Below, in pieces: positions 55,621 to 64,000 of a stretch of DNA of 64,000 nucleotides. The stretch's first letter is position 1. Every line of letters begins with the position of its first letter. Source of the stretch: Dactylorhiza incarnata (Eukaryota; Streptophyta; Magnoliopsida; Asparagales; Orchidaceae). The stretch is taken from the NCBI GenBank assembly GCA_033032865.1, contig JAWHQI010000520.1, positions 62,001 to 126,000 of the forward strand, read 5' to 3'. The notes below the pieces were generated by a model. The model saw nothing but the letters and a program-made list of their open reading frames with translations, had not been told where the DNA came from and made no database searches. Made by a program: the position numbers and the translations under genes.

Positions 55621-58386
55621 TGTCAACCTTCTTCCTTTCATGTGCCATAAGTACTCACTGTCCAAGTACCAAATTTGGTTGAGGTTGGTACTTGGACTAA
55701 CCTGCAAGAAGTTTAGTTATCCTTAGGAGCCCAACTAGATTTGGGTCCTAGGAACTTGTTAGCATGATGAACTGGCCTTACTCTAGCTGCACCCTTGGTA
55801 GGAAGGCTCTTCTTTGCATTAGATACATTGGGATTGTACCAAAAGTCTATGGCAAAGTGTCCCACTTTACCACAACACCAACATTCATGAATGTTATATC
55901 TCCTCTTCTGAACATTTCCTAAGAAATTAGCATTACTTTGCCTGTGTTCAGGAGGGGAGACAGCCGCAGTCTTCCTGTTTCTCTCAGCTGATCATTCTAC
56001 TTTCTATGTGCTGTCTTGATGCTCTTTGTCCTGATGGCATCAGCCTGCTTTGGATTGGCAGCCATACAAGATCTAATTGCATCTGACACTGAGCAACAAG
56101 TCTTGTCAATAGATTTGACAGCAGGATTTTGCTTTGCTGAACTAAATTTAGAAGAGCTTGCACCCTGATTCTTGAATGAGGGGGCTGAGGTACCAAATAC
56201 AAAAGGTCCAGGTTGGACCATTTGAATTTCCTCATGGGGAGCCTTCATGGCGCTCAATCCCATCCCCTTTCTTCCACTATGGGAAGGAGTATTTTCCTTC
56301 TTATAGAAACTCCCATTCTTTCAGTGACCATAAATGCTTTCATGGTCATACCTGTTGGAAGGAAGTAACACCTTTTGAAAGGTGGTTTGAGTCTTGGCCT
56401 TCCCCTTGCTCTTCTCTCCACTCCCTTCTCCTACTTCCATTTTATTGAATCCTAGTCCTCTCCTATTGGTTTGAGAGGAGAAGGTGTCAATAATAGGGAG
56501 CACAGATTTGGGCTTGGAGAATTGAGCCACCAGGCTCTTCTCTTTCACAAGCTTCTCCTCAAGGTCCTTGATGACCTTGTTCTTCAGGGATATAGTGCTC
56601 AATTGCACAATTGTTATTCCCTTTAAGTGGCTTATTTGTCTACTCATCTGAGTCACCAAGGGGGTAGATTCAGTGCAGTTACTTTCAGCCATTTTAAGGG
56701 AAGCAATTTCCTTGGCTTATCTCTTGGCAAGCTTCTTGCTCTTTTTCAAAGCTTTCAAGAGAGCACCATATCTGTCAATCAATTGATTGACATCTTCCTC
56801 AGATTCTGAATCACATTTACCATGCGATGAATGTGCTTCAGTTTCTGGGCATGCATCATGATCAGAAAGAGAAATGGAGGAAATAATACATGTTCTTTGT
56901 CAGAACTACCATATCTGTCAATCAATTGATTGACATCTTCCTCAGAATTTGAATCACATTTACCATGTGATGAATGTGCTTCAGTTTCTTGGCATGCATC
57001 ATGATCAGAAAGAGAAATGGAGTAAATAATACATGTTCTTTGTCAGAACTATTCTGACTGTCTTCCTCATCAGTGAAGGCCATAAGATCTATCTGAACAT
57101 TGTCTTCTTCATCCTCCTCTATGTCACTATCTGAGTGTGATAGAGGGGCCCTGATTCCAACCTTTGCAGCTGGATAGTCTTCATCTTCTTCTGCTGCAAA
57201 TAGCCCAATGTAGGCTTCTTCTTCATTTTCTGAATCTGATGTTGAGGAATCAGATTCACTCCAGCTTCTTTCTTTCTTTGCTAGGAGGGATTTTTCACCC
57301 TTCCTATCCTTTTGGTGATGATCTTTCTTATCACCACTCTCCCTTATTTTGGCTGGACAGTCAGCTATGACATGTCCAGGTTTGCTACAGCTATATCAAA
57401 TAATGTTATTAGAAACCTGTTTACTAAGTTGGAATCATACCTGTCACCCTTTGGGTGATGTATTTCAGATTTCCTGCTATCCTTCTTGTAGTGTGATGAT
57501 GAGGAGGGCATGTTCTTCCATTGCTTCCTCTTCATCATCTTCTTGAACTGCCTTGAAAAGGCAGCAAACTCTTCATCAGAGGAAGAGCTATCTGAGGTGC
57601 TGACTTCAGGTTCAGCACTTCTCCTTGGAGGAGACACCATCCTGCCCTTACTTCTCTTGGAGCTGTCAGCTTTGAGAGCTACAGTTTTCTCCCTTGCCTG
57701 AGGCCTGGAGAAGGTGTCCTCTTCCTTTCTTGCAGACAGATGCATCTCATAGGAGAGCAGCTTTCTAAACAGTGTGTGAGTGGGGGTCTCACCAAGCTTG
57801 GCCACTTCCCTGATTGCACAGATTTTTGTGTCCCAGTCCCTTGTTAGAGATCTAAGGAACTTATCATTCAGCTCATAGTTGGTGAACACTCTCTTATAGG
57901 TTCTTAGTTCATTAACTATCCTAAAGAACCTCTCATAGCACATGGAAATGCTCTCCTGGCTCATCTGCCTAAAGGCTTCATACTCTTGGTTTATGAGTGA
58001 CTTTCTATCATCTCTCACTTCTGCAGTCCCTTCCATATAAACTACTAATGTGTCCCACATTTCCTTGGCAGTGGTGCAGTGTACTAAGTTTTGAAATGTG
58101 GAGTCATCAATAGCATTTACTATGATGTTCTGGGCTCTCTTGTCCATAGTGAACATTCAAGTTCATCCTTGGTCAAGTCTTTGAATGCCTTGGCCACTCT
58201 TCTTGTTGGATCTATAGTGGAGGCAGTGTGAAAGGTGAAAGGTCCTTCTTCAACTGTAATGAAAATCCTTGGATCAGATGCTTCCATAAACAGTCTGATC
58301 CTTTGCTTCCATATGCCAAAGTTTTCTTTGCTGCATATGGGAAACTTCATGGATCCCAATTCCTTCTTCAATCCAGAGGAGGCCAT
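55621..58386 (-). pseudogene. SIRE-A Gag with truncated protease, frameshifted
   Basis: Starts MASSGLKKELGSMKFPICSK at 58386. Copia Gag follows after a frameshift near 58150: AQNIIVNAIDDSTFQNLVHC, TAKEMWDTLVVYMEG, LINQEYEAFRQMSQESISMC. A knuckle at about 57375 reads YSCSKPGHVIADC with its first Cys codon now TGA. A 143-bp tandem duplication (56766-57051) shifts the frame. Coiled coil at 56600-56500 (TISLKNKVIKDLEEKLVKEK). A second knuckle CWCCGKVGHFAIDF (about 55880) has Phe for the last Cys. WYLDSEYLWHMKG (55673-55635) is the protease start (WYLDSGCSxHMTG) with the key Gly-Cys lost; pol then ends. Confidence 0.88.
56766..57051. repeat. 143-bp tandem duplication in SIRE-A gag
   Basis: CCATATCTGTCAATCAATTG begins copies at 56766 and 56909; few differences separate them, so it is recent. 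143 is not divisible by 3. Confidence 0.92.
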
Positions 58387-58454
58387 TGGATTGTGATTTG
58401 ACTATTCCTTAATAGGATCTGGTCAGACAGTTATGTCCTTCTTGACCAACCTGG

Positions 58455-58466
58455 CTTTGATACCAC
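58455..58466 (-). other. SIRE-A primer binding site
   Basis: Sense TGGTATCAAAGC, two bases after the LTR; one mismatch to the initiator Met form TGGTATCAGAGC. Confidence 0.85.
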
Positions 58467-58468
58467 TT

Positions 58469-59608
58469 GTAAGTTTATAAGGGTTGTAGTCTAAATCACC
58501 TAGAGGGGGGGGGGGGGTGAATAGGTCTCTTTTGATTTTTTACTTGTTTTATTTAGATGTTTAAGATTATTCTAAACAAGTAATCAACCACACAGAAAAC
58601 ACACAATCATTTATAGTGGTTCCCCAAGACAATGTGTCTATGAGTAGTCCACTTTCCCCCTTCACCCTTCTAACAGTGTGTTAGACAGGGCCAACTCCTC
58701 CAATCTCAGCTCCAAGAGCTTACAACACAGATCCCTCGGGATCTCTCAGGTTTTCCCAAACCCTACCTTAGGCACAACATCCCTACCTCAGATCAGTCAC
58801 TGATCCTACAATTCAGACCACATCAGGTCCTAAAATCTCAGGCCAACAAGCCCTACCTCAGAGGAATCCTCCTACTACAACTCAGACCTCTTCCAGGTCC
58901 TACCTCAGAGGAATCCTCATCCTATAGCTCAGGCAATAATGCCCTACAACTCAGGCTAAACAGCCCTACCTCAGATCTTCACAAATCCTACCTCAAGCTG
59001 TCCTCACAGCTCTACAACTCAGGCAGTGAAGCCCTACAAACTCAGAACCCAAAGGTTCCTACAAAAGTAATAATGATCTTTACAATATAGAAGGAAGAAA
59101 GGTCAAGCCTGTTTCTTCTTCTTCTCATCTGCTGTTGCAGACTTGAACTAGGGAGCCGATGTTCAGCTCCAACTTGTTCTTCTTGATCAGCCCTTCAGAT
59201 GAAGAACTGGATCTACTGCTCTATCTTGAAATTAATCAAGATGAGCTATCTCTTTTTTCCTTGCAGCCTTGTGTGATTCAGTTGTTGGCTGCCGTCAATG
59301 GAACAGTAATTTTCTAGATTTTGCGTGCTGGAGAACTAGCAAAGGTTGTTTGCTCAACCCTAACTTATCCCTTTTATACATCCCCGATCTTCAACGGCTC
59401 TCAGCCGTCCTTCTGAGTAGTATGGGAGAGACTGGTGGACCCCACAATGTCATTCTGCAGCTTGCGTCAAAAGCAGAACACGCAATCTGCGTTCGATGAA
59501 CTCGCTAAACTCTGCGTTCGACGAACTTGCCATACTCTGCGTTCGACGAACTTCATTCTTCGTTCGACGAACACGCAAGTCTCAGCGCTTGCTTCTGTTC
59601 TGTCTCTG
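58469..59608 (-). repeat. SIRE-A 5' LTR, truncated in U3
   Basis: Corresponds to 41384-42500 of the 3' LTR, with a 13-base G run at 58505-58517, hairpin array 58705-59063, TATA 59370-59378 and four TTCGACGAA-type words (59490-59575). The upstream CTCAGCGG palindromes are missing because another LTR begins at 59609. Confidence 0.9.
58705..59063 (-). repeat. Variable-stem mini-hairpin array, SIRE-A 5' LTR copy
   Basis: Same units as 41625-41984. It preserves pairing lost in the other copy, for example GATCCC/GGGATC (58729-58743), AGCTG/CAGCT and GGCT/AGCC. Other units have decayed here (GATCTTCACAAATC). Confidence 0.87.
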
Positions 59609-62138
59609 TGTAACATCCCGATACGAGCTAGACCCCTTGTGCGTATTTTTGAGTCAAGCGAGTTGACTCGGGCTCGGGGTGTACTGAGGGCCAGGCTTGC
59701 ACCTGAGCCGGGGAAGTGCACTCGACGAATGCGGCGTGTACCATTTCTATTCTTTGTCCCGATGTTTGCTGTATCGGGATCCGAGCCATCCGGAGAGCAT
59801 AATTTGAGCAATAAAACTCGAAGGAAGTGTGCCGCCTTGAAGGAATTATAGTGCGTACGTTAGCTCAAATAATATGGTTTGCAAATAGCGTATTTGCCCA
59901 AAAAGTGGAAATTGAGCAAACGGCTTCGAAATTGACCCCAGTCAGTTTCGTTGGACTCGTAATAATAATACGAGTCCAACAGTGTCATCCGTTTAAAATT
60001 CTGATGTCGTTCGACGAGTTTTGATGCGACGCAAAAATTAGACCGTAAACGCTCTGACAAGCATAAAATGAGCAAACGAACTCGGAATTAATCTCGGATC
60101 ATCCCGGTGGATGCGTGTCAGCGAGACGGCCGTAGCGAGCCCTTCCGGGACAATTTTTGAGTCCTATAAGGCATTGTGCGGGCGTTCGAATGAAATAACT
60201 TAATGTTTTAATAAGATAATATTATTAATAATATATACTTATAACTTAGGTTAGAAATGACTTACCTGATACTCTCCCACCAGCGCCGTCACATTTCTTC
60301 CATGGCTGGCCGATCCAAACGATCTCCCTCCTCTCCTCCGAAACTCTATCCGGCATTCATCCCCCGACGAGCTCTCCCCTCCAAACAAACTGCCGACAAA
60401 CTCCCTCTGAACTGATGAGCTCTGGCCGCCCCTCTCCATGGCCATTCCAAACCGAGCAGCCCTCTACATCAGCCCCAACTTCGGAGATCTCCTCGGACAG
60501 AACCTATCTCCGGCGAGATCTCTCCACTTTCGCGGCAAGCTCTCCTCCGGCAAGCCTCTACTCCGGCGAAGCTCCTCCATCTCTGCGCTCTCTCTTTCTC
60601 TCTCTCGTTTTCTACCAAGAGCAGATCTCTCTATCTCTCTACCTCCCAGATCCACTCTCTCTACCTCTCTACCTCCTAGATCCACTCTCTCTCTCTATTT
60701 CTCTTCCTACAGCAAAACCAGTCCGACCTCTTCTCTAAGCATCCCACTTCAAGATCTTTCTTAAGGCCTTGATTTGTTCTTGAAGCAACTCAGATGATAG
60801 CATTGGAGATGAAAAATTTGAAGGAGATAATTGGACTGATCATTGGAGCTTTCAAGATTTGGGTGAGATGTTGAGTCATTCATTTTCCAAAGGAGTTTCA
60901 ATACTTCAGGCAGTTGATCCAAGGACAAGTGAAAGAGACCACGGCTGGGAGCAACGTACAAATGCCGCATATGCGGCTATTGGGTTGCATGCATGGATAC
61001 TCGGTGAGCTTCCTCCCCTCTCCCTTCGTGCTAGTTTTTAGATCAAACTAGGCGAGATGTCGAACTCAATTGAGTTGATTTGAGAGCAAATCATGGAGGG
61101 ATGACTGAAATCTGTGTTCTGATTATTTATTCCGGTCACCTCCGGTCACCGATTCGCTGCCCGTCGATACACCTCATATACGAGAAAGGGGCGGAGGTGT
61201 TGGTTGGTCGGATGGGAAATAATATGGCTGATGTGGGAGTTTTATTCGACTCCAGGTCGGGAAAATAACAGCCCCAGGCTGGAGGAAGAAGATGACCGGA
61301 CGTTGTTCGATCAACACTTAGATCTGTGTAGTTTTTATTAGTTATTGGTAAATAATCTGTTTAGTGTGTGGCGAGGTAGGCGTACGGATTCATAGTATTT
61401 TGGTGATTTACCTTATTTTGTTTATCGGAAGTTGTTTGGAATTGGTAGTTAAATGTTTGATGACAATGTGGACACCCCTCTTAAATTTCATAATTTTCGA
61501 ATATGGACTTGCTGTGATTTGTCAATATTATGTTATAAAATTATTGTGCCGTAAAAAGTTATCATGATTATTCCGAATGAACTGAGATTTGGTGTAAACG
61601 CTCATGATGCTAACTATGACATATAGTAGAAATTTTAGAAGTCTTGGGTTTGATATAGCCACTCGATTAATCACTTGTTTGATGACGCTCTAGGACAATA
61701 AGTATGTGCATGAAACTTTAGGCAAGTAGTGATTTGAATAGTGCTCTGATTTACATTGTATATAAATGTTACTATTATGATTATAATACAATATTGGAGG
61801 TGATTGATCTAAATATTATGGCAAATTATGTAATGAACCTAAAACTTGCTAATTGGAGGTCATTTGTACATGTTCTCATGAAGGTATGACGCGGCTTGAT
61901 TGTACTCGTAGAAATAGAATACTTAACCGTCCACTTCATGGTTGATTCTTCAATGATATGAGACTTATAAATATCAGTGTTTATGATCAGCTTTTTATAC
62001 ACTCATACCAGTCAACCAAGGCTGACTTATAAGACATGCGAGTTGCCACTAATGTAGAGGATTATATTTAAACGATGTCGGGGTTTGCACCTGAGGATCA
62101 TATTGTTCGTGATGTATCGTTAGATGTATAACTACATT
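59609..62138 (+). repeat. gypsy LTR-like DNA beginning TGTAACATCCCG
   Basis: It starts TGTAACATCCCGATACG at the point where SIRE-A LTR homology ends. It contains a CT/GCC-rich leader-like region (60290-60730), an open exon-like segment (60798-61002) and AT-rich DNA after it. This overall plan matches the large gypsy LTRs in gypsy-C. Its 3' end and TSD (left flank CTCTG) were not found. Confidence 0.5.
60798..61002 (+). other. Exon-like open segment, unrecognised
   Basis: Acceptor-like GAAGCAACTCAG precedes a 68-codon frame: GDNWTDHWSFQDLGEMLSHS, FSKGVSILQAVDPRTSERDH, GWEQRTNAAYAAIGLHAWIL, then CTCG and donor-like GTGAGC. The frame is free of stops and reads like a globular protein, but I do not recognise the family. 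It may be a captured host exon inside an LTR. Confidence 0.4.
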
Positions 62139-62327
62139 TGTAACACCACTATTTTAACCCAAGTGTTCGGAGGTGATGAACGACTGATGGCTTAGTGTGA
62201 TTTAGCATTTAAAATATATATTTTGAATCTAACAGGATTGGGTGAGAAATAACCCTTGACTAAAAGTCGAGCTTAGTCATTGATCTTTAGTTTTGAGGAT
62301 ATGATATTGTGCACAAGTAGTCCTTAG
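62139..62327 (+). repeat. LTR start-like fragment
   Basis: TGTAACACCACTATTTTAACCC has the form of a gypsy LTR start; it is cut at 62328 by SIRE-C. Confidence 0.35.
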
Positions 62328-63375
62328 TGAAAGACTTTAATTAAGGGTAGCTAATCACCTAGGGGGGGGGGGGGTGAATAGGTTATTTGAAAAACTATTT
62401 GCAGTTCTTAATTATAACCTAAAAGAATGATCATGGCTTTCAAGAAAGAGAGCACACACAGAAAAGACACACAGAATTTTATAAGTGTTCCCCTTATCTT
62501 GCGTAATCCACTTCCCCCTTCTCCCCTCTAGCAGTGTGCTAGATAGGGTTTATATCTCCTCCAGATCTCAGACCACAAACAGGTCTTACAGCTCAGATCA
62601 CAATAGATATTACAGACTCAGATCTTAACAGATCTTACTCTCTCATATCTCAGCAGATCTTACAAACTCAGATCTCACAGATCCTACCAACACAGATCTC
62701 CACAGATCCTACCTCAGCCTTTATAATTAGGCTTACAACTCAGATTCACCCCTGAATCCTACAACTCAGATCACACCTGATCTTACAACTCAGATCCTTG
62801 ACAGATCCTACACTTAGATCTGACAACTCAGACCCTACATGGATTGATAAAGATTATAACAATACTTAGACTCAGATTCTTCAAAGTGTTGAGTCTTCTT
62901 GATCTGCCTGAATGATCAGACAGAAATCTTCAATAGATCAGCAACATCAATTTGATCTTCTTGATTCGTCAGGCTGTGATGACTGTTCTTCTTCCTAGGA
63001 AGACAGATTCTTCCTTCTTAATCTTCTCCTTTCAGAAAGATGTATCAGCACCAGATTGCTGAAAGAAATCTTCAAGTTAGAACAGTTCTGAAAGAGAAGA
63101 CGACTTCTTCAGATTCTTTCTCAGACTTTCCCTCAAAACGATGGAGAAGATAATGGCTTTCGAAAAATAGGAGTAATCAACTTCTAAACCCATAGGTCAT
63201 GCCTTCTATTTATAGCCCGACATCTGCAACATCTGTTACGCTCCTCCACGTCAGCACGACGCTAAGTCTTCAACGATCTTTAATGGCTTCAGAAGAAACT
63301 AAGGCTCAGCTAGCTGTAGAAGAAACTTCTCAGCTCAGAGCATCTATAAAAAAAAGGCGTTGAGCACTGTGCATT
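62328..63375 (-). repeat. SIRE-C LTR (3' side), related to SIRE-A
   Basis: Same plan as the SIRE-A LTR on the minus strand: U5 end TGAAAGACTTTAATTAAGGG...CACCTAGGGGG with a G13 run (62362-62374), GAATAGG, hairpin 62528-62542, mini-hairpin array 62567-62838, and sense TATA box TATAAATA at 63207-63214. U3 ends near 63375 where unrelated DNA starts. The rest of the element is not in the window, so it may be a solo or truncated LTR. Confidence 0.78.
62567..62838 (-). repeat. Variable-stem mini-hairpin array of SIRE-C
   Basis: About ten units CTCAG-stem-loop-CYTAC(AA) with stems AGACC/GGTCT, AGATCT/AGATCT, ATCT/AGAT, GATCT/AGATC (twice), AGCCT/AGGCT, GATTC/GAATC and AGATCA/TGATCT. The stems differ from those of SIRE-A while unit design and linker agree. 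Confidence 0.87.
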
Positions 63376-64000
63376 GATAGAGAAAATCGTGTTCTCCAAT
63401 CTATACTCGATTAAGGCAAGTGTACCTATCGAAATATAGCATAGGATATAAAATATATCAAGGTCGTATTTAAACTCGGGTCTGGCAAGTACTATTACTC
63501 ACAACGACTCTATTATCCTACAGAACGATTGATTGGGTTTTGAAAATAAAAATAAACTAAGCGTAATTAAAAGAGAAATAAACTATTACGAAAAGAGTGC
63601 TCGATCGACGATTCACTTTGAAATAAAATAACGGAATAAATTAGTTTGACATTTGCAATTTTATAAAGACCGTGGCAGATCCGAAAATAAGAAATAATCT
63701 CGCTAGAGCATTAAATCTCCTAACTTATAGACGTTTTGACCGAAATCTCTTTGCAAATCAAAAGGCCTAAAGTCGCATTATCGAAGTGAACCGCGCTATT
63801 GGATTTGACTCCAATCCGGAGGATTTACGTCATCCTATCTCTAGGGTTGCGTGCAACTCCTTCCTTCCTTGAGTGATCTTTCACATTCACGAGCCTCTCG
63901 GCTACTCGAATAGGAGATCAGAATCTACTACCGTATACTAGCAATACGGAGTCGATACGATGAAAATCAAGGTCGGATCAAAAATAAAAATACAAAAGTG
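63376..64000. repeat. LTR-like DNA at the window end
   Basis: TGATAGAGAAAATCGTG... with GGCAAGTGTACCTATCGAAA resembles the R-U5 phrase of Tat/Athila-like gypsy LTRs (compare 39150). No coding sequence seen. Confidence 0.4.

Larger units (their letters stand above)
41384..59608 (-). mobile_element. SIRE-A: Sirevirus-like copia without pol, with gag and a second ORF
   Basis: Bounded by a complete 3' LTR (41384-42855) and a truncated 5' LTR (58469-59608). Sense strand is minus: PBS at 58466, gag 58386-55621, internal promoter and ORF2 from 55024, PPT at 42856. Inner SIRE-B (44836-53924 plus one TSD) adds 9094 bp, leaving about 9.1 kb of SIRE-A. Protease is reduced to its first motif; integrase, RT and RNase H are absent, so copying would need a helper. 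Large Gag with two knuckles and coiled coil, and LTR palindromes, are Sirevirus traits. The 5' LTR is cut by an LTR starting at 59609. Confidence 0.88.

Noticed and set aside
59609..62138. Complete LTR with a defined right end
   Set aside because: The CTCTG flank recurs only in CT-rich DNA by chance; no convincing terminus.

Overview
This window is intergenic or intronic DNA from a flowering plant, probably a large, repeat-rich genome. The evidence is the repeat set: Ty1/copia elements including Sirevirus-like ones, Ty3/gypsy elements (chromovirus type and TR-GAG type), hAT, MULE and PIF/Harbinger-like MITEs, iMet-tRNA primer binding sites, and one exon of a plant aquaporin (SIP1). I cannot name the species. 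Almost everything is nested transposable elements. Many nesting steps are proven by target-site duplications (TSDs).

Layout. 1-7717: a minus-strand chromovirus-type gypsy (gypsy-A) that lacks its reverse transcriptase, with a nearly LTR-identical but mutated copia (Copia-1, TSD GTCTG) inserted exactly at the deletion junction. 7718-8600: gypsy 3' end and an LTR-like block. 8601-9860: intron tail, last exon and 3' UTR of an SIP1 aquaporin gene, with a small MITE in the intron. 10690-15545: an old plus-strand copia carrying later insertions of a hAT element (11421-13518, 8-bp TSD), a fold-back element and a MITE (TSD CTA). 15836-30920: a second MITE split by a 15-kb minus-strand gag-only gypsy (gypsy-B). 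Gypsy-B itself holds a three-LTR tandem element (gypsy-C, 18740-27183, TSD TTCCT) and a 2-kb solo LTR (27496-29541, TSD CGACT).

31790-36130: MULE transposase remnant, hAT-type MITE with paired hairpins (TSD CTTACAAC), and a T-rich minisatellite. 36307-40140: minus-strand gypsy pol remnant (gypsy-D), LTR-like DNA and a 0.4-kb inverted repeat. 40258-41383: LTR-like sequence ending in a minisatellite. 41384-59608: Sirevirus-like SIRE-A (minus strand), interrupted by SIRE-B (plus strand, 44836-53924, TSD CCACC). 59609-62327: gypsy LTR-like DNA with an unexplained open exon. 62328-63375: LTR of a third relative, SIRE-C. 63376-64000: LTR-like DNA.

The most unusual material is in the SIRE elements. 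SIRE-A keeps gag but lacks pol. It carries a second frame of about 800 codons (ORF2), preceded by its own TATA box and by the same palindromic words found in its LTR promoters. The LTR leaders of SIRE-A and SIRE-C hold arrays of about 10-16 mini-hairpins whose stems differ from unit to unit yet stay self-complementary, separated by a constant linker. This looks like a covarying RNA or cDNA structure and is my best candidate for something undescribed. SIRE-B is gag-only with about 3.7 kb of AT-rich non-coding DNA and many PPT-like motifs. No CRISPR array, rRNA or tRNA gene is visible, and the only host coding sequence I recognise is the SIP1 exon.
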